From positions 1-64,000 of the forward strand of contig CANGVA010000011.1 of assembly GCA_947457395.1 (NCBI GenBank): 64,000 nt of DNA, in the 5' to 3' direction. The DNA is from Bacteroidota bacterium (GTDB lineage: Bacteria; Bacteroidota; Bacteroidia; UKL13-3). Shown here piece by piece: positions 55,449 through 64,000 of the stretch. Within the stretch, counting starts at the first letter, position 1. Each line of letters opens with the position of its first letter. The position numbers were made by a program, and so were the translations under genes. The notes beneath the pieces were generated by a model. It was not told where the DNA came from. It saw only the letters and a program-made list of their open reading frames with translations, and made no database searches.

Positions 55449-56357
55449 ATGGAAAAACAGCATACCTCACATATCCTCATGATTGCTCCGGTTCAGTTTG
55501 GATTCAATGTGCAAACAGCCGAGAGCAATACTTTTCAGAAAGCCACAGAACAACATACGGTTCAGAATCAGGCTTTAATGGAGTTTACAGCACTGGTAGA
55601 TTTGTTGAGAGCCAATGGTGTGCAGGTATGGGTAGTGCAGGACACAGCTGAACCGCATACACCTGATTCTATTTTCCCTAATAACTGGTTTTCTACGCAT
55701 GGCAACGCTAAGGTAGCTGTTTATCCGATGCAGGCAGAAAACCGCAGACAAGAAAGAAGGGCTGATATCATATCTAACCTGGCTGATGTATTTTCCATCA
55801 TTGATATTGCCGATTATACATTGGCAGAGCGTGAAGGGAGATACCTGGAAGGAACAGGCAGTATGGTGCTTGACAGGGAAAATAACATTTGCTATGCCTG
55901 CATTTCTCCCAGAACGGATGCCGCATTGGTGAAACAGTTTTGCAGTGATTTTGGCTACCAACCTGTATTGTTCGATGCAATTGACCGCACAGGTAAGCCT
56001 ATTTATCATACCAACGTAGTGATGAGTGTAGGAGGTGGTTTTATGGTTATTTGTCTGGATTGTATTCCCAATCCTATGCACCAAAGCGCAATCAAAGATT
56101 CAACAGATAAAGAAATCGTAGAAATTACCCTGGATCAATTGGAAGCTTTTGCCGGTAATATGCTGGAAGTGCAGGGTGAAGATGGCAGGCCCTTGCTTAT
56201 TATGAGTAGCAGGGCTCATGCAAGTTTAAGACCTGAGCAGATAGCAAAATTAAGCTGCCACGCCACTTTGCTTCATACTCCGCTTACCACCATAGAAAAT
56301 AATGGTGGCGGCAGTGCCCGCTGCATGATGGCTGAAATTTTTCTCCCCAAAAAATAG
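55449..56357 (+). CDS. CtlX-type amidinohydrolase (guanidino-group modifying enzyme family)
   Basis: The 302-residue protein belongs to the arginine deiminase/dimethylargininase superfamily, closest to the citrulline-utilisation hydrolase CtlX. Motifs are 'PDSIFPNNWFSTH', 'LEGTGSMVLDRENNICYACISPRTD', the catalytic-His region 'YHTNVVMSVGGGF' and the nucleophile C292 in 'NNGGGSARCMMAEIF'. It should hydrolyse a guanidino or ureido compound such as citrulline or a methylarginine; which one cannot be said. It precedes arginine decarboxylase by 126 bases. Confidence 0.88.
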   Translation: MEKQHTSHILMIAPVQFGFNVQTAESNTFQKATEQHTVQNQALMEFTALVDLLRANGVQVWVVQDTAEPHTPDSIFPNNWFSTHGNAKVAVYPMQAENRRQERRADIISNLADVFSIIDIADYTLAEREGRYLEGTGSMVLDRENNICYACISPRTDAALVKQFCSDFGYQPVLFDAIDRTGKPIYHTNVVMSVGGGFMVICLDCIPNPMHQSAIKDSTDKEIVEITLDQLEAFAGNMLEVQGEDGRPLLIMSSRAHASLRPEQIAKLSCHATLLHTPLTTIENNGGGSARCMMAEIFLPKK

Positions 56358-56483
56358 TTGTTTTCAGGTTCTGAAAAATCCAACCAAAATCACAAAAAAA
56401 ATTCATCATTTGTTCATACCTATTTTCTATCATTGCATCTGTTTTTCTATTACCCATTCTTTATATAAAAAGCAAAACAAACA

Positions 56484-57887
56484 TTGGCAGCTTTACCCGT
56501 TAAAAACAAGTACATTGATCTGATTAATCAGACTTTCTATTTCCCACGTCATGGCTTTGAGGTGCGCAACAATAACCTCTTTTTTCACGACATCAATCTG
56601 ATGGATGTGATTAAGGAATATGGCACGCCACTTAAGTTTACGTATTTACCAAAAATCGGGTCTCAGATAAATAAAGCCAGAACCTTGTTTAATCAGGCTA
56701 TTGATAAGTATGATTATAAAGGCCGCTATAACTATTGTTATTGCACCAAAAGCTCTCACTTTAGTTTTGTGCTGAATGAAGTGCTTAAAAATAATGCTGA
56801 TATCGAAACATCCTCGGCATTTGATTTGGACTTAATCAGAAACCTGCATGAGCAGGGAAAGTTTGGTAAAGACAAATATATTATCTGTAATGGATACAAA
56901 ACAGAGCAGTATGCCAAGAATATGGCTGCCTTTGTAGCTAACGGATTTGATAACCTGATATGTGTTATGGACAATCCAGAGGAGCTGGATGTGATAGAAA
57001 AGCATACCAAAGGGCCTGTTAAGCTGGGTATGCGGATTGCTACGGAGGAAGAACCGGGATTTCTGGTTTACACATCACGATTGGGTATGAGCTATAAGGG
57101 TGTGGTTGATTTGTATAATCAGCGTATTAAAAATAACCCTGCTTTTAGCCTTAAAATGATGCACTTCTTTGTAAACTCCGGCATAAAAGATACGACCTAT
57201 TACTGGAGTGAATTAACCAGGTTGGTTAATGTTTATTGTGATTTAAAGGAAGTGTGTGCTGAGCTGGATACAATTGATATTGGAGGTGGGATGCCTATTT
57301 ATACATCTTTGGGTGTGGAGCATGATTATCCGTATATGATTGATCAGATTGTGTACTACATTAAAACCATCTGTGAGTCTAGAGGAGTGCCTGAGCCAAA
57401 TATTGTAACCGAGTTTGGTTCATTTACCGTAGGGGAGAGTGGGGGTATTCTGTATTCAATTATTGGCCAGAAGCAACAAAACGATAAGGAATTGTGGTAT
57501 ATGATAGACAGCTCCTTCATTACCACTTTACCTGATACATGGGGTATAGGCCAAAAATTTATTTTGCTAGCCATTAATAACTGGGATAAAGAGTTTCAGC
57601 GCATTAACTTAGGTGGCCTAACCTGCGATAGTCAGGATTTTTATAATAGCGATACGCACACCAACCAGGTATTTTTGCCAAAACTCAATGGGGAGCCTTT
57701 GTATATGGGATTTTTTCATACAGGGGCATATCAGGAGTCATTAGGCGGTTACGGAGGCATCCAGCATTGTCTGGTACCTGCCCCCAAGCACGTTATAATA
57801 GATAAAAAAGAGGATGGAAGCCTTACATATCAGGTATTTGCGCAAGAGCAAGGCTCAGATACAATGATGAAAATTTTAGGATATTGA
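56484..57887 (+). CDS. PLP-dependent arginine decarboxylase (fold III, Bacteroidota type)
   Basis: The 467-residue protein is a group IV (alanine-racemase fold) decarboxylase. The PLP lysine is K89 (YNYCYCTKSSHFSF); 'DIGGGMPIYTSLG' and 'EFGSFTVGESGGILYSI' bind the cofactor phosphate; the C-terminal 'FFHTGAYQESLGGYGG' contains the tyrosine of the active site. Homologues in Bacteroidota make agmatine for polyamine synthesis. The apparent start is TTG at 56484: an in-frame stop lies at 56466 and the first in-frame ATG would cut off conserved residues. Start-codon use therefore looks unusual. Confidence 0.88.
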   Translation: MAALPVKNKYIDLINQTFYFPRHGFEVRNNNLFFHDINLMDVIKEYGTPLKFTYLPKIGSQINKARTLFNQAIDKYDYKGRYNYCYCTKSSHFSFVLNEVLKNNADIETSSAFDLDLIRNLHEQGKFGKDKYIICNGYKTEQYAKNMAAFVANGFDNLICVMDNPEELDVIEKHTKGPVKLGMRIATEEEPGFLVYTSRLGMSYKGVVDLYNQRIKNNPAFSLKMMHFFVNSGIKDTTYYWSELTRLVNVYCDLKEVCAELDTIDIGGGMPIYTSLGVEHDYPYMIDQIVYYIKTICESRGVPEPNIVTEFGSFTVGESGGILYSIIGQKQQNDKELWYMIDSSFITTLPDTWGIGQKFILLAINNWDKEFQRINLGGLTCDSQDFYNSDTHTNQVFLPKLNGEPLYMGFFHTGAYQESLGGYGGIQHCLVPAPKHVIIDKKEDGSLTYQVFAQEQGSDTMMKILGY

Positions 57888-57897
57888 GGCTAAATAC

Positions 57898-57928
57898 TTG
57901 CCAATTTAAAAAAATGGTTTTACCTTCG
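57898..57928 (+). promoter_or_regulatory. Promoter of the small basic-protein gene
   Basis: TTG at 57898-57900, a 20-base spacer and TACCTTCG at 57921-57928 match the Bacteroidota consensus with one change. The predicted start is about 15 bases before the ATG at 57951. Confidence 0.6.
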
Positions 57929-57950
57929 CCACCCATTAAATAAGACACCT

Positions 57951-58088
57951 ATGTTTACCCGATACAAAAGAAAAGACAGGTTAAATAAAACCGTTTCTCG
58001 TCAGCGCAAACAATTACTTAAGAAGAACAGCAAATTGGTTAATTCCAAATCACCTAATGCTGATAAGGTAGTTATTGTTGAAGACTAA
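57951..58088 (+). CDS. 45-residue basic protein
   Basis: The reading frame encodes a 45-residue protein starting MFTRYKRKDRLNKTVSRQRK. The first ~28 residues are about half Lys/Arg; the end is acidic (VIVED). A good promoter (57898-57928) and a terminator (58116-58142) frame it, which strongly suggests a real transcript. It resembles small nucleic-acid- or ribosome-associated proteins in composition, but no family is recognised. A noncoding RNA overlapping this frame is the alternative. Confidence 0.65.
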   Translation: MFTRYKRKDRLNKTVSRQRKQLLKKNSKLVNSKSPNADKVVIVED

Positions 58089-58115
58089 GGTTTACTTCAA
58101 AACTATAAGAAATGC

Positions 58116-58142
58116 AAAAGGAGCCCCAAAGCTCCTTTTTTT
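58116..58142. terminator. Bidirectional intrinsic terminator
   Basis: AAAGGAGC and GCTCCTTT pair around CCCAAA, with seven Ts on the plus strand and four on the minus strand. It can serve both the small basic-protein gene and the convergent thioredoxin gene. Confidence 0.85.
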
Positions 58143-58168
58143 ATGCATATACATTTGTTTTCCTTTGG

Positions 58169-58669
58169 CTATTTACCTGCCAACTCTTTTAATTTTTCCT
58201 GAAGTTTAAATTCATCGCCTTCTATGTAACCGTTATGCGACCAAACAACTTTCCCGGTTTTATCCAATATAATGGTATAGGGTACATTCTGGCCATTCAA
58301 AGCACGCAACAAGTCTCTGTTTACATCCAGTAAAACTTCATATTCCCATCCTTGGCCTGCTACATAGGGTTTTACCTTCAACACATTTCTGGAATCATCT
58401 ATAGATATGGCAACCAACTCTACATTGTATTCATTTTTCCAGGTCTCATAGAGGGTTTCATGAATGTTGTTCAACTCTTTTTTACAAGGAGTGCACCAGG
58501 TGGCCCAAAAATTAATAATAACAATTTTGCCTGCTTTGGAATATTCAGCTACATTTTTATTCTTTCCATTCAGGTCTTTAAGAACTATTTCGGGCATGGT
58601 TTGGCCATTTTGGGCAGCAGCTCCAAAAGCTAAACTAAACAAGATAAGTGTGGTCGTTATTCTATTCAT
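58169..58669 (-). CDS. Periplasmic TlpA-like thioredoxin
   Basis: The 166-residue protein has a signal peptide (MNRITTTLILFSLAFGAAAQ) and a thioredoxin fold of the TlpA/ResA type with the CxxC active site C59-T-P-C62 (INFWATWCTPCKKEL). The cis-Pro loop is 'NVPYTIILDKTGKV'. It probably reduces disulfides in periplasmic or cytochrome-maturation substrates. The motif WCTPC is common in this subgroup. Confidence 0.93.
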   Translation of the reverse strand: MNRITTTLILFSLAFGAAAQNGQTMPEIVLKDLNGKNKNVAEYSKAGKIVIINFWATWCTPCKKELNNIHETLYETWKNEYNVELVAISIDDSRNVLKVKPYVAGQGWEYEVLLDVNRDLLRALNGQNVPYTIILDKTGKVVWSHNGYIEGDEFKLQEKLKELAGK

Positions 58670-58782
58670 AATACATTGTTTTCAGGGGTGAATATAGGAA
58701 ATCTTATTTGTTAATTCACTGATTAATGGCAGAGATTATGCCAAACCAGAGATAATTCCATTTGAACCGACATAAAAAGCAG

Positions 58783-61095
58783 TTAAGCCGTAATCGCTTC
58801 ATGTTTACGCACTTTTAAAACTACAAATTTGCTTGTAGGTGTGTTGCTCTTATCTGCTACACTATTAATGGGTACCAAAACATTTGTTTCAGGAAAATAA
58901 GTAGCAGTGCATTGTTCAGGGATATTAAATTCAACTACGATGAACTTATGCGCTACCCGCTCAATGCCATCATGATAATTGTATAAGTCTACCACCTCGC
59001 CTGCTTTTAGGCCATGTTTTGCAATATCTTTAGGATTCATAAAAATAACCCTTCGCTCATTAAAAACGCCTCGATAGCGGTCATTTAATCCATAAATAGT
59101 GGTATTAAACTGATCATGGCTGCGCACAGTCATCATCATTAACTCCTCTGCATCCAGTTTAAAGGGTGTTATATCTGCAACATTAAGCATTGCTTTGCCT
59201 GTAAATGTATTAAAGCGACCATTACGCGCTGCGTTAGGTAAGTAAAAACCTCCGGGTTCCATAACTCGTTTGTTATAGTCTTCAAATCCGGGTATGGTGC
59301 GTTCAATATCTTCACGGATATAGTAATAATGTTGCATATATTTATCCCAATTAACTTTGCTTTTTTTATGTAGCGTTGCTTTTGCAAGGTTGCAAACGAT
59401 TAGGCATTCACTCATCAGTTCATTGCTTACAGGTTTTAAATTACCCTTGCTCATTTGTATAACACCCATAGAATTTTCGCAACTGATGAATTGTTCCTGC
59501 CCATTGAGTATATCTTTGTCGCTTCGACCATAAGTTGGCAATATCAGTGCTTCTTCACCTGTTATTAGGTGGCTTCGGTTTAATTTGGTGCTTACCTGCA
59601 CAGTTAGTTTGCAACGCTGCAGTGCTTCAGCTGTATAGGTTGTATCTGGAGTGGCTGAAAGGAAATTACCGCCCATGGCAAAAAACACTTTTGCTTTGCC
59701 TGCATGCATGGCCTTGATGCAATCCACCACATCATACCCATGTTGTTGCGGGGGCTTAAAGCCAAAAACCCGCTCTATGCTATCAAGAAAAGATTGTGAA
59801 GGTTTTTCATAAATACCCATCGTTCTATCGCCCTGCACATTGCTGTGCCCGCGCACGGGGCATGTTCCTGCACCTGGCTTACCAATGCTACCTTTAATTA
59901 ATAATAAATTTACTACCTCTTTAATGGTATCAACTGCATTTTTGTGTTGGGTTAGACCCATGGCCCAGCATGCAATTATCTTCTTTTTATGCATGATAGC
60001 CTCAGCAGTTATTCGTATCTGATCTGTTGTAATGCCACAGTATTCGCTCAATTCATTTAGGCTATATTGATCGAGATTAGCAACCAGTGCTTCATAACCC
60101 ATGGTGTGGTCTCGAATAAAATCATGGTCGAGCACTATGCCCGGATTTTTTCGGTCAGCTTCCAGCAGCAGTTTCATAATGGCTTTTAGTAAAGCCATGT
60201 CTCCGTTAATTTTTACCTGAAGAAAAATATCGGTTAACCGCGCTTTAATGCCCAAGGCTCCTTTTACTGTTTGCGGATTGCTGAAGGCAACAAGGCCGGT
60301 TTCAGGCAATGGGTTTACAGAAATAATGGTACAGCCATTTTCTTTTGCTTTTTGCAGGGCACTAAGCATGCGTGGATGATTGGTACCTGGGTTTTGCCCA
60401 AGAATGATGATGACTTCTGCTTCATAGAAGTCTTCAAGTGTTACAGAACCCTTACCTATACCTACAGTTTCATTTAATGCCACACCGCTGCTTTCATGAC
60501 ACATATTGGAGCAATCGGGCAGGTTATTCGTGCCATACTCACGCACAAAAAGCTGGTATAAAAATGCGGCTTCGTTGCTTGTTCGGCCAGATGTGTAAAA
60601 AACGGCTTCATCCGGAGAAGACAGTTCATTCAGGTGTTTGGCAATTAGTGCAAAGGCATCATTCCAGCTAATGGGCGCATAGTGTGTGGCACCTTTGGGT
60701 AAATACATGGGTTGGGCCACCCGGCCTTTTTTCCCGATGCGGTAATCATCTAATTCAGATAAATCGGCAATGCTGTTTTCCTTAAAAAATGCTGGCCAAA
60801 GGGCTTTGGTTGTTGCTTCTTCTGCAATGGCTTTAGCTCCATTCTCGCAATATTCGGCAATAGCCGAGCGCTCATCATCCGGATCGGGCCACGCACAGCC
60901 TGGGCAATCAAAACCATCTTTTTGGTTAAGTTTTAGCAGGGCTTTTATTCCGCGCACAGGGTCCATCTCACTAAACACGTGCTTTGCCGATGAAATAACA
61001 GCAGGTATGCCTGCAGCAACCTCTTTTGGCTTGGTAAGTTTTAAGTCTTCGAACTTTTCCGGATTTTCCGGGTTGGGCTTCCTTGCTTTTGCCAT
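58783..61095 (-). CDS. FdhF/YdeP-family molybdopterin oxidoreductase
   Basis: The 770-residue protein belongs to the DMSO-reductase superfamily, YdeP branch. The N-terminal 'GFDCPGCAWPDPDDERS' has C64 and C67, and 'VFYTSGRTSNEAAFLYQLFVREYGTNNLPDCSNMCHESSG' binds the molybdenum cofactor. 'GQNPGTNHPRMLSALQKAKENG' and a C-terminal aspartate-decarboxylase-like beta barrel ('LMMMTVRSHDQFNTTIYGLNDRYRG') complete the fold. In relatives the family is linked to acid or formate metabolism, but the substrate is not established. The N-terminus lacks the four-Cys cluster motif of true formate dehydrogenases. No twin-arginine signal: cytoplasmic. Confidence 0.92.
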   Translation of the reverse strand: MAKARKPNPENPEKFEDLKLTKPKEVAAGIPAVISSAKHVFSEMDPVRGIKALLKLNQKDGFDCPGCAWPDPDDERSAIAEYCENGAKAIAEEATTKALWPAFFKENSIADLSELDDYRIGKKGRVAQPMYLPKGATHYAPISWNDAFALIAKHLNELSSPDEAVFYTSGRTSNEAAFLYQLFVREYGTNNLPDCSNMCHESSGVALNETVGIGKGSVTLEDFYEAEVIIILGQNPGTNHPRMLSALQKAKENGCTIISVNPLPETGLVAFSNPQTVKGALGIKARLTDIFLQVKINGDMALLKAIMKLLLEADRKNPGIVLDHDFIRDHTMGYEALVANLDQYSLNELSEYCGITTDQIRITAEAIMHKKKIIACWAMGLTQHKNAVDTIKEVVNLLLIKGSIGKPGAGTCPVRGHSNVQGDRTMGIYEKPSQSFLDSIERVFGFKPPQQHGYDVVDCIKAMHAGKAKVFFAMGGNFLSATPDTTYTAEALQRCKLTVQVSTKLNRSHLITGEEALILPTYGRSDKDILNGQEQFISCENSMGVIQMSKGNLKPVSNELMSECLIVCNLAKATLHKKSKVNWDKYMQHYYYIREDIERTIPGFEDYNKRVMEPGGFYLPNAARNGRFNTFTGKAMLNVADITPFKLDAEELMMMTVRSHDQFNTTIYGLNDRYRGVFNERRVIFMNPKDIAKHGLKAGEVVDLYNYHDGIERVAHKFIVVEFNIPEQCTATYFPETNVLVPINSVADKSNTPTSKFVVLKVRKHEAITA

Positions 61096-61136
61096 TATTC
61101 GAATATAAAGATTTTGTTTAAATCATCGGGTATTGG

Positions 61137-63446
61137 TTACCATTTATAGCTTGTTTGTACCACAAACATTCTAGGTGGTCTCATATCTGCCGGCCTTGTC
61201 ATTTGCTCATGGTTGGTTATGTTATTTACAACTAAGTTAAAATGCCAGTTTGTATTCAATTTATAAGCAATCCTGATATCTGTAATCCAATCGCCATCCG
61301 GATTTAATTGCCTTCCTCTTCTTATACCTGGCACTGCTTGCTCTAACAAGGGTTCTAAAAAAATCCGATCAATGTTTTGCATATAGCTGTTATACCTAAC
61401 ACTAACTCCAATCGATATCTTTTTATATTCTAATTCCACATCGGCTTTAGCCAGGTGGTTGTAGCGATATTTCAAGGTATTGTTAGTAGAGTCTTCATTG
61501 TAAAATTTATAAGGGAATGCAACCGATCCGTCAAAACTTGTTGCGATGATTTTATCAAAATCAACGGCCACAGGATTGTTGTAGGTATATCCTGCTAGTA
61601 CCTTTAACTCCCAACTATCTGTTAGCCTACCCTGGCCTGCTAGCGTGATATCCCAACCTGTAATGCGGGTTTTGCCAATATTAAGTGATTTAAAACCGAG
61701 CGATGCAAGCGGGTTGTTAATGTCCGGTTCTTTCCACTGACCGAAAATAAATTCAATCATGTTATCATACTCGGTATGGAAATAGGCAATATCTGCATAC
61801 CCCTGCCAGTTACCCATTTTAAATCCTTGTTTAATGCCAACTTCTCCATTCCATCCGCTTTCGGGTTTTAGTGCCGGATTAGAGAATACGTTGAGTATAC
61901 CCACAGAGGTTGTTACGTATCTTTCTGCAATGGACGGAAAGCGAAAGCCTTCACCATAGCTTATACGCAGGAATGTATAGCGTGAAGCCTCAATGTTGAG
62001 TCCTGCGCGTTTAATGGTTTGACTCTGCTTAAATTCATTAATTGTAAACTGCTCATGACGCATACCTGCTGAGAAACTAATTCGTTTATAGCGATAATCC
62101 AGCTGTGCAAAGGGAGCATAATTAGCAGCAGTATTAGTGCCGTTGTATAGAGGGGAATTGCTGTATGTGTAACTGCCTGCTAAACCCGCGCTGAACATAA
62201 ACTTGTTTTTGAAGAAAGGCAGTTGACTCTGATACTCACCATACCAAAGATTAAAGGAGTTATCCTGATTATTGGAGTCGCCCTGAATATTGGTAATATC
62301 GTTGTTGGTATGCATCATTCTGCCACGTACTTTGTGCTTTAAACTGCCTGTATAAAAATCTAGATGAGGGTCTATGGATACGTTTAATACCCTGGCATCT
62401 GTTGAGGCTGAATCAAGTGAAATATAAGATTGCGGATAGCTTTCCCAAAGCAGGAAACTCGCGCTTTTTTGGGTGTTAACACTGCCATTAAGCCCATAAC
62501 TAAGACCGGCTATTTTTTTGTTTCGGTAGTTGGTTCTCCAATTTATTCTAAGTCGTTCATCATTTTCACCTAATCTGTATCCTTCATCTTTCAGGTAGTT
62601 AATTGATGTGCTAAGATCAAGTTGTTTTATCTTGCGATTATGATAAGCGTTGAAGCCATATTGCCAGCGGGTACGTTTACTCCACCGTGCGCTGTCGCGA
62701 TCAGGCTGATCAAAAAAGCCTGAAAATAGCGTAAAACCACTTTGGGGCTTATCCTTGGGTGTGGCGGTTCTGATATGGATGGTTCCATTTAAAGCAGATG
62801 AGCCGTATAAAACAGAAGAGGCACCTTTAATCACCTCCATTTGCTCAATATTTTCAGTGGGTATAAATTTCCATTGCACCTGTCCTGCATCGCCACTCAG
62901 GTAGGGCATATCATCCAAAAGCACCATTACCCTGGATCCTGCACCATAAGACCAACCGCTACCGCTTCTGATGTTTACTTGTCCGTCTATCACATTCACT
63001 GATGGTAGCTGATTCATTATGTGTTCCATGTTTACAACCACCTTATTTTCTATCAGGTATGGCTTAATAATATCTGTTGAAACGCTAACTCGTTTTATCT
63101 CCTGTTCAAAGCGGCCGGCCGAAACAACCACCTGGTTTAGTTCTCCGTGGTTGGGTTTTAATTGCAGGTTCATGCGTGTTTCGCCACTAATAAAGACTTT
63201 TCTTTTTTCAGTTTCATAACCTACATAGCTAAAGCTTATTTCATAAGTACCTGCTTCATTCAATTTTAATTGATAGCTTCCAGAGGCATTGGAGGTGGTT
63301 CCAATGGCAGAACTTACAAAGATGCTTACACCGGCCAGCGGTTCCTTTTTTTCGTCAGTAATAATACCTGTGAGCATATGCTGTGCATAGCCTATGGAAA
63401 ATTTACAGATGCAAAATGCAAGAATAAATTGGAGTTTCAGGCGCAT
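61137..63446 (-). CDS. TonB-dependent receptor
   Basis: The 769-residue outer-membrane receptor starts with a signal peptide (to ~21) and a carboxypeptidase-like domain (22-95, 'LTGIITDEKKEPLAGVSIFV'). The TonB plug (100-220) contains 'VMVLLDDMPYLSGDAGQVQWKFIPTENIEQMEVIKGASSVLYGSSALNGTIHIRTA', and a 22-strand barrel follows, ending 'PRMFVVQTSYKW' with the terminal aromatic. It should import a siderophore, vitamin or sugar with TonB energy. It has no SusD neighbour, so a polysaccharide-utilisation locus is unlikely. Confidence 0.94.
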   Translation of the reverse strand: MRLKLQFILAFCICKFSIGYAQHMLTGIITDEKKEPLAGVSIFVSSAIGTTSNASGSYQLKLNEAGTYEISFSYVGYETEKRKVFISGETRMNLQLKPNHGELNQVVVSAGRFEQEIKRVSVSTDIIKPYLIENKVVVNMEHIMNQLPSVNVIDGQVNIRSGSGWSYGAGSRVMVLLDDMPYLSGDAGQVQWKFIPTENIEQMEVIKGASSVLYGSSALNGTIHIRTATPKDKPQSGFTLFSGFFDQPDRDSARWSKRTRWQYGFNAYHNRKIKQLDLSTSINYLKDEGYRLGENDERLRINWRTNYRNKKIAGLSYGLNGSVNTQKSASFLLWESYPQSYISLDSASTDARVLNVSIDPHLDFYTGSLKHKVRGRMMHTNNDITNIQGDSNNQDNSFNLWYGEYQSQLPFFKNKFMFSAGLAGSYTYSNSPLYNGTNTAANYAPFAQLDYRYKRISFSAGMRHEQFTINEFKQSQTIKRAGLNIEASRYTFLRISYGEGFRFPSIAERYVTTSVGILNVFSNPALKPESGWNGEVGIKQGFKMGNWQGYADIAYFHTEYDNMIEFIFGQWKEPDINNPLASLGFKSLNIGKTRITGWDITLAGQGRLTDSWELKVLAGYTYNNPVAVDFDKIIATSFDGSVAFPYKFYNEDSTNNTLKYRYNHLAKADVELEYKKISIGVSVRYNSYMQNIDRIFLEPLLEQAVPGIRRGRQLNPDGDWITDIRIAYKLNTNWHFNLVVNNITNHEQMTRPADMRPPRMFVVQTSYKW

Positions 63447-63479
63447 TCGTTAAATTGCTGAATCAAATGTAAGATAACT

Positions 63480-64000
63480 ATGAAAAAGTTTACCAACATA
63501 CTCTTTTTGTTTGTTTTAATAACTGCAGCAAAGGTTAGTCAGTCTCAACCTTGTAAACCTGATACGGCTTTCCCGGGTACGCAGGGGATTTTGCCGGCTG
63601 AGCTTGAAAAAACCATTGTTAATGTACCTTATACCGCTATTATTCAATATAAGGCTCCTGCTGATACAAATGCAACAGTTGCCGGTGCTGTAGTAAAAGT
63701 AACGGTAGATTCACTGCGCATTACAGAGGTAATCGGACTACCTGCAAATTTTAGCTATGCTTGCCACAATGCCAACTGCATGATTCTGGGCGGAACAGTG
63801 GGCTGTGCTAAAATAAGTGGAACTGCCACACCTGCTCAGGTTGGTACTTATCCGCTCAAGGTTGTGGTAAAATTAAGGGGACGTTTCCCTTTCTTTGGAT
63901 TACCTATTCAAATTCCGGAATCCTTGCAATACGATACCAACACCAGATACGCGATTGTGATTGGCTACAATACCGGCTTGCGAAAATTGCAGGCGTCTTC
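63480..64000 (+). CDS. Secreted protein, 5' part only
   Basis: A reading frame opens at the ATG at 63480 and stays open to the window end (173 codons). It begins with a signal peptide (MKKFTNILFLFVLITAAKVSQSQ), followed by an Ig-like beta domain ('TAIIQYKAPADTNATVAGAVVKVTV...GLPANFSYACHNANCMILGGTVGCAKISGTATPAQVGTYPLKVVVKL'). Four cysteines in the visible part suggest disulfides. Its neighbours and composition suggest a T9SS cargo protein whose sorting domain lies beyond the window; this is inference. It is divergent from the TonB receptor gene. Confidence 0.8.
   Translation, partial: MKKFTNILFLFVLITAAKVSQSQPCKPDTAFPGTQGILPAELEKTIVNVPYTAIIQYKAPADTNATVAGAVVKVTVDSLRITEVIGLPANFSYACHNANCMILGGTVGCAKISGTATPAQVGTYPLKVVVKLRGRFPFFGLPIQIPESLQYDTNTRYAIVIGYNTGLRKLQAS

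Noticed and set aside
61137-63446. Polysaccharide-utilisation locus (SusC/SusD)
   Set aside because: The receptor has no SusD-like lipoprotein or glycoside hydrolase beside it and its length (769) is short for SusC.

Overview
The window is from a member of the Bacteroidota, most likely Sphingobacteriia/Chitinophagia-like. The evidence is: several proteins with C-terminal type IX secretion (T9SS) sorting domains; the T9SS regulator PorX; a fused lpxC/fabZ gene; a SusC-style TonB receptor with an N-terminal carboxypeptidase-like domain; a serine-palmitoyltransferase-like enzyme; and promoters of the Bacteroidota form TTG-N19-TAnnTTTG. Shine-Dalgarno sequences are mostly absent. Apart from one 4.1-kb island the window reads as ordinary chromosome.

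Layout. 1-5.2 kb: end of a probable chromate transporter, a small secreted protein, an ACMSD-like decarboxylase, a DUF1801 protein, then a minus-strand operon mnmD - FAD oxidoreductase - dipeptide epimerase. 5.1-6.0 kb: tRNA-Ser(UGA) with its promoter and terminator, followed by seven tandem 95-98-bp repeats, each able to form a terminator-like hairpin in minus-strand RNA. 6.1-18.7 kb: one 4198-residue T9SS-exported protein with three beta-helix modules and four IPT/TIG domains. 19.0-23.1 kb: a small integrative element in the 3' end of tRNA-Lys(UUU), bounded by a 17-bp direct repeat. It carries a tyrosine recombinase, five copies of a 13-bp motif placed like integrase arm sites, its own terminator for the tRNA, and five small unrecognised or weakly recognised genes. 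A second, separate disturbance lies at the 5' side of the same tRNA: a 19-bp duplication of the tRNA 5' end around two long hairpins.

23.4-35.4 kb: porX, then a plus-strand operon HD hydrolase - lpxD - lpxC/fabZ - lpxA - ABC ATPase with lpxB convergent (lipid A synthesis), an envelope coiled-coil protein, a PKD/T9SS protein and a sphingolipid-type PLP synthase. 35.4-46.7 kb: DUF2490 protein, three more T9SS cargo proteins, a sodium:solute symporter, a Y1 (RAYT-like) transposase with a perfect 36-bp palindrome beside it, a PIG-L deacetylase, a lipoprotein and an FtsB/DivIC protein. 46.7-51.1 kb: a three-gene MukBEF/Mks-like condensin operon without a JetD nuclease. 51.3-58.7 kb: ferredoxin and LuxC-type acyl-CoA reductase (divergent), arginase, a secreted orphan, CtlX-like amidinohydrolase, arginine decarboxylase, a 45-residue basic protein and a TlpA-like thioredoxin. 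58.8-64 kb: FdhF/YdeP oxidoreductase, a TonB-dependent receptor and the start of another secreted protein.

The most unusual stretch is the tRNA-Lys island: two adjacent cargo genes share a duplicated 'FGKxxGxT...PxYIxWxILN' module, and they are followed by two coupled genes, the second a double zinc ribbon. I cannot assign it a function from sequence alone; defence or stress cargo is a guess. All family calls are by eye, without database searches.
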